Shown here in pieces: positions 53,077 through 61,317 of a stretch of 64,000 nt of DNA (positions are counted from its first letter, which is position 1; each line of letters opens with the position of its first letter). This DNA comes from VRUE01 sp035605695 (lineage in GTDB: Bacteria; Actinomycetota; Thermoleophilia; Solirubrobacterales; 70-9): contig DATNGZ010000066.1 of NCBI GenBank assembly GCA_035605695.1, positions 1-64,000 of the forward strand. The letters are read 5' to 3'. Position numbers and translations under genes: made by a program. The notes under the pieces were generated by a model. The model saw nothing but the letters and a program-made list of their open reading frames with translations, was not told the DNA's origin and ran no database searches.

Positions 53077-53687
53077 TAGGAGGCGCTGATCGACTCGCCT
53101 CGGTGCCACTCGAACGCTTCGGTCGGGAAGACGCCGTTCCATTCGACCGTTTCGCCCAGCGATTTCAGCGACGTTCCCGTTGCTGAGAAAGTCGACGGGC
53201 TGAACGTGGCGCTTTCGGTCGTGTTGTTGATCAGGCCGCCGGCCGTTCCAGTGACGTTGGCCCAGACGCCCCACAGCGGGCAAAACCAGCCGCCGTAGAG
53301 GATCCAGACGTCCACCCCTTTGACTACGAGGTAGTTATTGGCGCCGACAGTTTTCAGTTCTGAGGGCCAGGGGAACGATTCGGCTTCGATCGCTTCAACC
53401 GTGCAGGTCGAGTTGGTGTAGCAGCCGAACAGGGGCAGGCTGGTGATGCTCCCCTTGCCGGTCCCCGCTTCGTTTTTGATGTCGACTTCGTAGAGGAAGT
53501 TGTTGCAGGTGGTCGTGAACCCCCACATCGTCAGGCCGCTTTTTTCGGCCCCCCCGAGGATCGTTTCCGTGCCTTCCAACGCTTTGCCGTTGAACTTCCA
53601 GGCCGGAGCGGCCCCCGCACTGGCGGCGAAGGCAGCGCAAAGCATCAGCGCCACGACCAACCCCCCCAGGATCTTGTTCATTCGCAT
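53076..53687 (-). CDS. secreted protein of unknown function
   Basis: 203 aa with a classical signal peptide (MRMNKILGGLVVALMLCAAFAASAGA). The mature protein is beta-rich (WKFNGKALEGTETILGG, SGLTMWGFTTTCNN) with four Cys, likely two disulfides, and several repeats of short strands. It resembles a large group of secreted proteins of Solirubrobacterales without known role. It is translationally coupled to the PEBP lipoprotein. The third codon positions are less GC-rich than in the neighbouring genes. Confidence 0.7.
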   Translation of the reverse strand: MRMNKILGGLVVALMLCAAFAASAGAAPAWKFNGKALEGTETILGGAEKSGLTMWGFTTTCNNFLYEVDIKNEAGTGKGSITSLPLFGCYTNSTCTVEAIEAESFPWPSELKTVGANNYLVVKGVDVWILYGGWFCPLWGVWANVTGTAGGLINNTTESATFSPSTFSATGTSLKSLGETVEWNGVFPTEAFEWHRGESISAS

Positions 53688-53894
53688 GACTGGTTCTCCC
53701 TCTATTGCTCAATGGACTGGGAAACAGCTACCCCAATGGAGCCTTCGAGGAGAGGTTCAGCGCCGCATCGCTCGAACCCGCCGCCCACAAATTTCCTCCC
53801 TCAAAAGCTCCAGGGCGTACCCTGAAATCCTCCAACAAGTACCACATCTGAGGCCGCTGCGCCACCCCAGCGCCGGCGCCGGCGACCCGATGCC

Positions 53895-54455
53895 TCAGGC
53901 GCGCGAGACGTATTCGCCGCTGCGGGTGTCGACGCGGACGATCTCGCCCTCTTCAATAAATAGCGGCACCTGCACCACCACGCCGGACTCCAGGGTCGCC
54001 GACTTGTTGCCGCCGCCGGAGGCGGTATCGCCCTTGACGCCCGGCTCGGTCTGGGTCACCTTCATCTCAATCGCGCTCGGCACCTGTACGTCGCTGGGCC
54101 GCTCATCGACGAAGAGCACGTCTACCTCGGCGTTGGGAAGCAGCCACTGCATCGCCTCGCCGACCAGGTCGCGCGCGATCTCGATCTGCTCGTAATCGCG
54201 GTTGTCCATGAAGACCGCCGCCTCGCCGGAGTCGTAGAGGTACTGCATCTTGCGCGACTCGGTGCGCACTGGTCGGAACTTCTCGCCGGCCCGGAAAGTC
54301 TTGTCCTGTACCGACCCGTCCTCGATCTTGCGCAGCTTGGTCCGCACGAAGGCGCCGCCCTTGCCTGGCTTGACGTGCTGGAATTCGATGATCCGGAAAA
54401 TCGTCCCGTCGATCTCGATGTGCGAGCCGTTCTTGAATTGGTTGGTGCTGATCAC
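53895..54455 (-). CDS. efp: elongation factor P
   Basis: 186 aa. Three-domain EF-P: KOW-like N-terminal domain MISTNQFKNGSHIEIDG, the tip loop VKPGKGGAFVRTK with Lys32, the OB domains, and ending GEYVSRA. Relieves ribosome stalling on polyproline. The tip has the plain Lys of actinobacterial EF-P. The gene is preceded by 92 bp that divide it from the plus-strand gene at 54548. The region 53688-53894 holds no gene. Confidence 0.97.
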   Translation of the reverse strand: MISTNQFKNGSHIEIDGTIFRIIEFQHVKPGKGGAFVRTKLRKIEDGSVQDKTFRAGEKFRPVRTESRKMQYLYDSGEAAVFMDNRDYEQIEIARDLVGEAMQWLLPNAEVDVLFVDERPSDVQVPSAIEMKVTQTEPGVKGDTASGGGNKSATLESGVVVQVPLFIEEGEIVRVDTRSGEYVSRA

Positions 54456-54547
54456 GGCGGCGAATCCTAAAGAAGGGAGCGCATCGCTACTTCTTCGGAG
54501 CTCAACACAGCGACGGGGGATTGATCGTTTAACGTGGCGGACAGGGA

Positions 54548-55042
54548 ATGAAGGGGGTCCTTACAGCCGTCATATCGCTCGCCGCAATGGCGCTGCTGCC
54601 AGTCGCGTCCGCCTTGGCCGAAGGGGAACCGACGCGCCTCCAGTACGTCGAACAGGTTGATCCGATCTGTCAGGCGAACACCGAAGCCAACAAGCGGATC
54701 CTCAAGAACGTCAAAACGAAGGCGCGGAGCAAGTCGGTGAAGACGGTGCGCGAAGCCGGCTCTCAGTTCATCCAGGCCTCAAGCGCGTTCGGAAAGGCGG
54801 AGAAGAAAATTGCCGCGGTGCCGCGGCCGCCGGCCGACGACGCCCGGCTGCTCAAGTGGTTCAACCACCTCGACATCGTCAAGACGGACTTGCGCAAGCT
54901 CGGCAAGGCCCTGCAGGGAAACGAAAAGATTCTCGCTGCCCACGAACAGGTCCGGGTTGAACGCGCCGCCAACGCCGCCAATAACGTCAGCTTCGTCTTC
55001 GAATTTCAGTACTGCCACCTGAGCCCTTCCAGCTTCTTCTAA
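54548..55042 (+). CDS. secreted helical protein of unknown function
   Basis: 164 aa. Signal peptide MKGVLTAVISLAAMALLPVASALA, then a Lys-rich helical region with two Cys (PICQ near 42, YCHLSP at the end) that may form a disulfide joining the ends. The pattern (helices with KTVREAGSQFIQASSAF and similar) occurs in uncharacterised actinobacterial secreted proteins. It has a GGGAATG start region and is divergent from efp. Function unknown. Confidence 0.7.
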   Translation: MKGVLTAVISLAAMALLPVASALAEGEPTRLQYVEQVDPICQANTEANKRILKNVKTKARSKSVKTVREAGSQFIQASSAFGKAEKKIAAVPRPPADDARLLKWFNHLDIVKTDLRKLGKALQGNEKILAAHEQVRVERAANAANNVSFVFEFQYCHLSPSSFF

Positions 55043-55058
55043 TCGGGCTCCCGAACGG

Positions 55059-55862
55059 CTATTCCTTTTCGGCCGCGGTGGTGGTCGTGAGAGCGGCGGC
55101 CGAGCCGCCGGAGAGCACGCGACGAACCAGGCGCGGGGCGAGGATGCGGGCGATCGCGGCAAGCGCGTAGGGGCGCGGCACATAGCGCTCTGCCTTGCCG
55201 CCCGGGCCCGCCTCAAGGATCGCCTCGGCGACGTTCTCGGGCTTCGAGACGACCCAGCGGGTCAATGCCCTCTGGCGCAGCTCGGTCGCCGGGAAGCCCT
55301 CGGTGGCGATGAACCCCGGCAGCACCATGCCGACGTGGACGCCGTGCGGGCGCTCCTCGGCGTAGAGCGCATCGGTCCAACCAATCAGCGCGAACTTGCT
55401 CGCCGAGTAGGCGCCAGTGCGGGCGCGGGCAACCCGCCCCGCGGTACTGGCGACATTGACGATCGCGCTCGGCGCGGAGGCGCGCAGGGCCGGCAGCAGC
55501 TCCTCGGTGAGCCGAGCGACGGCGTCGAAGTTGATCTCCATATGGCGCTGCAGATTGGCGTAGCCGGCCTCGCCGAAGCCACCGCGCCAAGAGGCACCGG
55601 CGTTGTTGACGAGCAGGGTCAAACGGCCGCCGTGCTCGGCCACGTGGGCGCCGATCCGCCCGGGTGCATCGGCATCGGTGAGGTCGGCGGCGACGTAGGT
55701 TGCCTCGCAGGGCAGCGACTCGACCAGCGCCCGCAGGCGATCCTCGCGACGGGCGACGAGAATCAGGCTGGCGCCGGGCTCACGCGCGAGCCGGCGCGCA
55801 GTCGCCTCGCCGATCCCGCTGGAGGCTCCCGTTACCAAGGCCCTAATACCGCTCGCGCTCAC
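55059..55862 (-). CDS. short-chain dehydrogenase/reductase
   Basis: 267 aa from a GTG at 55862 (MSASGIRALVTG). Cofactor site TGASSGIG near 10-17, NNAGASW, catalytic S and YSASKFALIGW. The C-terminal tail has GKAERYVPRPYALAAIARILAP, a pattern of SDR proteins that act on lipid-like substrates. Overlap or close divergence with the M42 gene: the two start codons are 66 bp apart. The frame upstream to 56084 is a shadow of the M42 gene. Confidence 0.9.
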   Translation of the reverse strand: MSASGIRALVTGASSGIGEATARRLAREPGASLILVARREDRLRALVESLPCEATYVAADLTDADAPGRIGAHVAEHGGRLTLLVNNAGASWRGGFGEAGYANLQRHMEINFDAVARLTEELLPALRASAPSAIVNVASTAGRVARARTGAYSASKFALIGWTDALYAEERPHGVHVGMVLPGFIATEGFPATELRQRALTRWVVSKPENVAEAILEAGPGGKAERYVPRPYALAAIARILAPRLVRRVLSGGSAAALTTTTAAEKE

Positions 55863-55927
55863 CTGTGGAACGCTATTCGAATCGCCAGACCGCGGACGCT
55901 TGTTTTTATCGACATACTGCGCGCCCT

Positions 55928-56977
55928 GTGAACGAAACCCCTGGACTACTCCATAACCTCTTGCGCGTACCGGGTCCGTCGGGCTACGAGGCCCAGGCCG
56001 CCGCAGTCTGGCGCGAGGCAGCCTCCTTCGCGACGCTTTCGACCGATGGGATCGGCTCCTCGGTAGCCCGCATCGGCGAGCCATCGCCGCTGCTCGCGGT
56101 CGTCGGTCACATCGACGAGATCGGGCTGGTGGTCCGCCACATCGACGAGAAGGGTTTCCTCTGGTTCGCCCAAATCGGAGGTTGGGACCCCCAGATCCTG
56201 GTCGGCCAGCGAGTTGAGATCCAAGGTCGCAACGGTCCGGTGTCCGGCGTCGTCGGACGCAAGCCGCTGCACCTGCTCGACGCCGAAGCGCGCAAGAAGG
56301 TGGTCGAGCTGAAGGGCCTCCACATCGACATCGGTGCCGACGGTCGCGAGGGGGCCGCCGAACTGATCCGCGTCGGCGACCCGGTCGTGATCGCGTCCGA
56401 GCCGCTCGGACTCTCCGGCGAACGCTTGGTTTCCCGCGCGATGGACAATCGCCTCGGCGCCTACGTCGCGCTCGAGGCCCTGCGCCGCTGCCACGAGCAC
56501 GACTCGCTCAAGGCCAGCTTCGCCGCGATCGCCGCCGTGCAGGAGGAGATCGGCCTCTTCGGTGCCCGCACCTCCGCCTTCGCCGTCCAGCCCGACTTGG
56601 CGATCGTCGTCGACGTGACCCACGCCACCGACGCGCCGGGGATCGACGAGAAGGAGCTCGGCAGCCACGCCCTGGGGTCGGGACCGGTGATCTACCGCGG
56701 CGCCACGCTCTCACCAAAGGTCTTCGAGCTACTGGTCGAGACGGCCGAGGCGGAGGGGATTGAGCACACGATCGGCGCCACCGGCAACTCGACCGGAACT
56801 GACGCCGACGCGGTCCAGTTTGCCCGCTCGGGAATACCGACCAGCCTCGTCTCGATCCCACTGCGCTACATGCACTCCCCCGTTGAGATGGTCGACCTCG
56901 CCGACCTCGAGGCAACGGTCGCGCTGATCACCGCCTTCGCGGCGCGCCTCGACAGCGGCATCGACCTCAGTCGCTGA
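55928..56977 (+). CDS. M42-family metallo-aminopeptidase
   Basis: 349 aa from a GTG at 55928. The dinuclear zinc site shows in VVGHIDEIGLVV, RAMDNRLGAYVAL, AVQEEIGLFGA (catalytic EE), VVDVTHATDAPG and RYMHSPVEMVD. These are residues of the M42 (glutamyl/aminopeptidase, FrvX-like) dodecameric TET peptidases. Cytoplasmic peptide degradation. It is convergent with the GGDEF gene, with a palindromic stretch between. Confidence 0.92.
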   Translation: MNETPGLLHNLLRVPGPSGYEAQAAAVWREAASFATLSTDGIGSSVARIGEPSPLLAVVGHIDEIGLVVRHIDEKGFLWFAQIGGWDPQILVGQRVEIQGRNGPVSGVVGRKPLHLLDAEARKKVVELKGLHIDIGADGREGAAELIRVGDPVVIASEPLGLSGERLVSRAMDNRLGAYVALEALRRCHEHDSLKASFAAIAAVQEEIGLFGARTSAFAVQPDLAIVVDVTHATDAPGIDEKELGSHALGSGPVIYRGATLSPKVFELLVETAEAEGIEHTIGATGNSTGTDADAVQFARSGIPTSLVSIPLRYMHSPVEMVDLADLEATVALITAFAARLDSGIDLSR

Positions 56978-57081
56978 CTGACGCCGCCCTGGCGTCGCCA
57001 GACAAGGACGCAGGGAGGCCGAATAGCAGCGCTATTTGGCCGACTGAGGACGCCGTATGGCGGCGCCAGGGACCGTCAGCG
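56978..57081. terminator. palindromic stretch between convergent genes
   Basis: A perfect inner hairpin, GGCCGAATAGC/GCTATTTGGCC (about 57018-57042, one mismatch), is flanked by GACTGACGCCGCC on the left and GGCGCCAGG..GTCAGCGTCAG on the right, which can pair with each other in part. It lies between the stops of the M42 and GGDEF genes and should end both transcripts. Confidence 0.6.
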
Positions 57082-58173
57082 TCAGTTCGCTACGAAGACC
57101 TGGTCGCGGCCGCCAGCCTTCGCTGAATAGAGAGCTACGTCGGCCCGGGAGACCAGATCGTCCGTGTTGACCCTCGGCGGCCCTGAGACCGCGGCGCCGA
57201 TGCTGATCGTCACCTCCACCCCCGCCGGACGACGCCTGCTCACCGCCTGGCGCAGCCGCTCGGCAATCCCGACGGCATCCTTCTCTGTTGCGCCGGGGAG
57301 GATTACGAGGATCTCCTCGCCGCCGATCCGGTAGATCGAGTCACCGGCTCGCAGCACCGCCCGCATCGTGTCGGCGACGTCCTTGAGGACCGCGTCGCCG
57401 GCCGCGTGGCCGAGCTTGTCGTTGACGCGCTTGAAGTGGTCGAGGTCGCAGAGCAGTAGCGCGTGCGAGAGACCCTTCTTACCATTGCTCGGCTGCCCGT
57501 CGAGCTCGGCCAGACGCTGCTCGAGGGCATTGCGGTTGAAGAGGCCGGTGAGCGGGTCGAGGGTCGAGCGGCGGCGATGGGCACGGTCGGACTCGACCAG
57601 CGCCCCAGAGAGGATCACGGTACTAAGGATCAGGGCGAGGGCGGCGACCAAGGTCTGGCTGTGGGCCGCGGCGCTGACAGGGTCGATCGCCACCGTGCTG
57701 ATCAGAAAGACGGAGAGGAGATAGGCGGTGCCGACCGCCATCCCCCAGGGCTCGAAGCGGACGCCAAGGGTGACCGCAGGCAGCGCGAACCACATCAGCG
57801 CCGGGCTCGTCGGGCCGCCGCTCGCGATCACCGCGGCGGCGAGCAGCAGTGGCAGCAGGCCCCAGGCTCCCGCAACCCATAGCCCCGGGCGCGGACTGGC
57901 CTGCATGAAGCGATCGGCAACGGCGAAGCCACCGAAGCCGGCAGCGAGCGGCGCCAGCCAGAGCCAGCCGACCGCGGGGCTCGCCGAGGCAAGCGCCAGG
58001 CCGAGAATCGCGAAGCAGGCAGCACGGTAGCGCCGCATCCGCCGCTCCCCGTCGAGCAGGCGCTCGCGCCGCGCTTCGGCTCGGATCGCCGCGAGCGACT
58101 CACTCGAGCTGGCCGGGCCGTGCTCGGAGGCGAGGGCGTCGCGAAGCATGTTCGATGTCGGTGCCACGACCAC
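57082..58173 (-). CDS. membrane-bound diguanylate cyclase
   Basis: 363 aa. About five transmembrane segments in residues 50-185 form the sensor part; the GGDEF domain follows, with DPLTGLFNRNALEQRL, DLDHFKRVNDKLGHAAGD and the active site GGEEI. Makes c-di-GMP. No RxxD inhibitory site is visible right before GGEEI (RAGDSIYRI), so it may lack feedback control. A start at 58149 would make it 8 residues shorter. No partner phosphodiesterase lies nearby. Confidence 0.92.
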   Translation of the reverse strand: MVVAPTSNMLRDALASEHGPASSSESLAAIRAEARRERLLDGERRMRRYRAACFAILGLALASASPAVGWLWLAPLAAGFGGFAVADRFMQASPRPGLWVAGAWGLLPLLLAAAVIASGGPTSPALMWFALPAVTLGVRFEPWGMAVGTAYLLSVFLISTVAIDPVSAAAHSQTLVAALALILSTVILSGALVESDRAHRRRSTLDPLTGLFNRNALEQRLAELDGQPSNGKKGLSHALLLCDLDHFKRVNDKLGHAAGDAVLKDVADTMRAVLRAGDSIYRIGGEEILVILPGATEKDAVGIAERLRQAVSRRRPAGVEVTISIGAAVSGPPRVNTDDLVSRADVALYSAKAGGRDQVFVAN

Positions 58174-58225
58174 CTCATCGACTGCCGCCGGGTCGGTCTT
58201 AACCCTGCACCCGGATGGCCACCCG

Positions 58226-59284
58226 TCAGTCGACCAGCCGCAGCTCCTTCGGTAGGCCGCTGAGGTTGCGGTGGCCGTCCTCGGTCACGACCACGAGATC
58301 CTCGATCCGGACTCCCAGCTCGCCCGGCAAGTAGATGCCGGGCTCAATCGTCACCACTTCTCCAGCCGCGAGCACGTCCTCGGAGCGCTGCGAGAGGCGC
58401 GGCTCCTCGTGCACCTCGAGCCCGACGCCGTGGCCGAGGCCGTGGCCGAAGCGCTCGCCGTGGCCGGCGGCTGTGATCGGCTCGCGGGCGACGGTGTCGA
58501 CATCCTCGGCCTTGACCCCGGCACTGACCGCGGCCAGCGCCGCCGCCTGCGCCTCGCGCACAACCTCGTAGACCTCGCGGGCGCGCTCCCCGGGCTCGCC
58601 GGTGGCGAAGGTGCGGGTGCCGTCGGAGCAGTAGCGGTCGAGCTTCACCCCCATGTCGAAGACGACCAGCTCGCCGCGGCCGATCTCGCGCTCGCCGGGC
58701 TCGGCGTGTGGCAGGGCACCGTTAGGTCCGGCGGCGACGATCGTCGGGAAGGAGGGCTCGGCGCCCTGCTCGCGCATCCAGGCCTCGACCCCGCGGGCGA
58801 CATCGAGCTCGGTGCGCCCCGCCAGGCCGCGCTCCAGGGCCCAGCGCCAGGCCTCGTCGGCCAACTCGGCCGCCGCCGAAATCGCCGCCAGCTCGGCCTC
58901 ATCCTTGACCCGGCGCAGTTTCTCGACGGTCCCCCCGGCGCCCTCGAGCGAGACGCCCTCGGGGAGTTTCTCCTCCAGTTTGCCCTTGGCGCGAACCGAC
59001 ATGTGGTGGTCTTCGAAGCCGACCTTGCCGCTGAGCCGCGCGGCGATCCCGCCCAGCCAGTCGTCCTTGACGGTGACGACCTCCCAGCCCTCGACCTCGG
59101 ACTCGGCGCGCTCCGTGTAGCGAAAGTCGGTGAGGAAGACGCGCGCCTCGCCGCCGCAGATGCAGGCGCCGTTGGTGCCGCCGAAGCCGGTCAGGTACTG
59201 GACGTTGACCAGGTCGCTGACCAGGAAGCGGTCGAGCTCACGCTCGGCGACCAGCGCCGCGAGGCGGTCCGCACGCGCCTGCAT
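58226..59284 (-). CDS. Xaa-Pro peptidase, M24B family
   Basis: 352 aa from the ATG at 59284, which overlaps the aroQ stop by 1 bp. N-terminal creatinase-like domain (LVNVQYLTGFGGTNGACI), then the pita-bread metal site: VVFDMGVKLDRYCSDGTRTF (two Asp), GHGLGHGVGLEVHE (His), TIEPGIY (Glu) and VRIEDLVVV (Glu). Cleaves peptides with Pro at the second position. In many actinobacteria pepP/pepQ stands between aroQ and efp, as here. Confidence 0.93.
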   Translation of the reverse strand: MQARADRLAALVAERELDRFLVSDLVNVQYLTGFGGTNGACICGGEARVFLTDFRYTERAESEVEGWEVVTVKDDWLGGIAARLSGKVGFEDHHMSVRAKGKLEEKLPEGVSLEGAGGTVEKLRRVKDEAELAAISAAAELADEAWRWALERGLAGRTELDVARGVEAWMREQGAEPSFPTIVAAGPNGALPHAEPGEREIGRGELVVFDMGVKLDRYCSDGTRTFATGEPGERAREVYEVVREAQAAALAAVSAGVKAEDVDTVAREPITAAGHGERFGHGLGHGVGLEVHEEPRLSQRSEDVLAAGEVVTIEPGIYLPGELGVRIEDLVVVTEDGHRNLSGLPKELRLVD

Positions 59285-59742
59285 CAGGCCGTGTTCGTGC
59301 CGAGCTTGCCGGCGAGCAGCTCGAGCGCCTCTCGATACCCGTCCGGCCCCTTGCCGCAGATCTTCGCCAGCACCAAACCGTCGAAGACCGAGAGCCGGCG
59401 CCACTCCTCGCGCGACTCGACATCGGAGAGGTGGACCTCGACCGCAGGCAGGCCGGCGACGTCGAGCGCGTCGGCGATCGCGCGGCTGTAGTGCGACCAG
59501 GCACCGGCGTTGACGATCGCCGCGTCGGCCAGCTCGGGCAGCCGGTGCATGTACTCGACGAACTCGCCCTCGGAGTTGGTCTGGAAGAAGATCGTCGCCA
59601 GGCCCTGCTCGCGCGCCCAGTCCTCGATCTTGGTCTCCAGGTCGCGCAGCGAGAGACCACCGTAAACCTCGGGGTCACGGCGATCGAGGATGTCGAAATT
59701 GACGCCGTGCAGGACGGCGACGCGGTTGTGCGCGGTTGTCAT
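59284..59742 (-). CDS. aroQ: type II 3-dehydroquinate dehydratase
   Basis: 152 aa, the normal length. Active-site elements of type II enzymes: RRDPEVYGG (Arg and Tyr), INAG-type VNAGAWSHYS (Asn and His), VEVHLSDVESREEWRR (His and Arg) and GKGPDGYREALELL near the end. Some usual positions differ: LHGVNFD for LNGPNLN and SREEW for AREEF. Dodecameric enzyme of the shikimate pathway. It overlaps aroKB by 4 bp and pepP by 1 bp. Confidence 0.93.
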   Translation of the reverse strand: MTTAHNRVAVLHGVNFDILDRRDPEVYGGLSLRDLETKIEDWAREQGLATIFFQTNSEGEFVEYMHRLPELADAAIVNAGAWSHYSRAIADALDVAGLPAVEVHLSDVESREEWRRLSVFDGLVLAKICGKGPDGYREALELLAGKLGTNTA

Positions 59743-61271
59743 TCGTAGAGCTCCTCCACGGCGGCCCTGACCTTAGCCGGATCGACCTGTCCCCCGATCC
59801 GGGGGGCGCCCGGCTCGGCGAGCAAGACGAAGCCGACGCCCTCGGCCGTGCGCTTCTTGTCGCGCTGCAGGGCGTCGAGGGTCTCGCCCACATCGACACC
59901 GGGATCGAGGGCGACCGGAAGGCCGTGGCGACGCAGGATTGATTCGACCTCGTCGTGCAACTGCGGGGCGTCCGAGAGCCGCAGTGCCGCCAGCAGGCCA
60001 AGCCCGATCGCCTCGCCGTGGCGATAACGCCGGTAGCCGCTCGCAGCCTCGATCGCGTGGCCGACGGTATGACCAAGGTTGAGCACGGCGCGGGGGCCGC
60101 CGTCGCGCTCGTCGGCAGCGACGACCTCGCACTTGTAGCGGGCGCAGGCGAAGACGAGGTCGGAGAGCGCCGCCCCGGGCTCAAGCGCCTCGAGCGCCTT
60201 CGATCGCTCCCAGAGCTCGCCGCCCGCCAGCAGGCCAGTCTTCAGCAGCTCGGCGAAACCGGCGGCGAGCTCCTCGCGCGGCAGCGAGGCCAAAGTGTTG
60301 GTGTCGGCCAGAACCGCGGCGGGCAGCTGGTAGGCGCCGGCGTAGTTCTTGCCCTCGGGCAGGTCGACGCCGGTCTTGCCGCCGTAGGCTGAATCGACCT
60401 GGGCGACCAGGGTGGTCGGAACCTGGATCACCCGCACTCCACGCTGATAGAGGTGGGCGCAGAACCCGGCCAGGTCGCCGACGACGCCGCCGCCGAGGGC
60501 GACGACGTGGTCTTCGCGGGTCATCCCGGCGCGCGCCATCTCTCGCAGCACCCGCTCGGCCTCGGCCATCGTCTTCGCCGACTCCCCAGGCTCGACCTCG
60601 ATCCGGGCGGCGAGTGGGCCGAGCTGCTCGGCGTAGAGCGCGCCGACCGCTTTGTCTGTGACGCAGAACCGCCGCCCGGGCAGTGGCCAGAGCGCCGTGC
60701 TGAGGACGCCGGGACCGGCGAAGATCGGATACTCGCCCGAGGCGCTGGCAGCCCAGAGCATCTTGGTCCCGGCCGGCAGCTCCGCCAGCGCCAGCAGCGA
60801 GGGCATCGCACGGGCGATCAGCCCCCGGTCGCCCGGCGGCAGGATCGCGTCGGCGAGCGAGTCGTAGAAAGGCAGGCGCTCCTCCATCAGCTTGGCGACG
60901 CCCTCGGCGCTATTGGCCAACGGCCGGTCGCTGCGAGCAATCCGCCGCCAGGCCTCGCGCGCATCGACCTGGAGCCAGACGACGATGTGGCGTCGCAGCG
61001 CCTCGCGCACCCGATCGGAAAGCACGCTGCCGCCGCCGAGGGCGATCGCGCCGCCATCAGCTTCCTCCAGCAGCGAGCCGACGACGTCGGCCTCGCGCGC
61101 GCGGAAGGCCGCCTCGCCATCCTGCTCGAATGCGGCCGTGATCGACTTGCCGAAGGCCTTTTCCATCAGCTCGTCGATCTCAGTGGTCTCGAGACCACCG
61201 TCGCGCGCCGCGGCCAGGGCGGTCGACTTGCCCGCACCCATGAAGCCGATGAAGACGAGCGCTGGCTTCAC
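59739..61271 (-). CDS. aroKB: fused shikimate kinase / 3-dehydroquinate synthase
   Basis: 510 aa from a GTG at 61271, chosen because GGGAGG lies 9-10 bases upstream; an upstream ATG at 61298 has no ribosome binding site. Residues 1 to about 165 are shikimate kinase (P loop GFMGAGKST at 9-17, TTEIDELMEK, IALGGGSVL, RPLA). Residues from about 165 to 510 are dehydroquinate synthase (VVALGGGVVGDLAGFCAHLYQRG, PTTLVAQVDSAYGGKTGVDL, LNLGHTVGHAIEA, HGEAIGLG). Both sets of active-site residues are intact. It catalyses two non-consecutive steps. Confidence 0.95.
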   Translation of the reverse strand: MKPALVFIGFMGAGKSTALAAARDGGLETTEIDELMEKAFGKSITAAFEQDGEAAFRAREADVVGSLLEEADGGAIALGGGSVLSDRVREALRRHIVVWLQVDAREAWRRIARSDRPLANSAEGVAKLMEERLPFYDSLADAILPPGDRGLIARAMPSLLALAELPAGTKMLWAASASGEYPIFAGPGVLSTALWPLPGRRFCVTDKAVGALYAEQLGPLAARIEVEPGESAKTMAEAERVLREMARAGMTREDHVVALGGGVVGDLAGFCAHLYQRGVRVIQVPTTLVAQVDSAYGGKTGVDLPEGKNYAGAYQLPAAVLADTNTLASLPREELAAGFAELLKTGLLAGGELWERSKALEALEPGAALSDLVFACARYKCEVVAADERDGGPRAVLNLGHTVGHAIEAASGYRRYRHGEAIGLGLLAALRLSDAPQLHDEVESILRRHGLPVALDPGVDVGETLDALQRDKKRTAEGVGFVLLAEPGAPRIGGQVDPAKVRAAVEELYE

Positions 61272-61279
61272 CGCGCGAG

Positions 61280-61316
61280 ACCTCCCTTTTCCATCCATGG
61301 CATGGGAAAAGGAGGT
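61280..61316 (-). promoter_or_regulatory. hairpin covering the aroKB ribosome binding site
   Basis: On the transcript strand ACCTCC-TTTTCC (from 61316) pairs with GGAAAA-G-GGAGGT (to 61280): 12 base pairs with one bulged G. The GGGAGG of the ribosome binding site lies in this stem, and the aroC stop at 61318 is right before it. Ribosomes ending aroC translation could open it. Protein binding or a small RNA are alternatives. Confidence 0.6.
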
Positions 61317-61317
61317 T

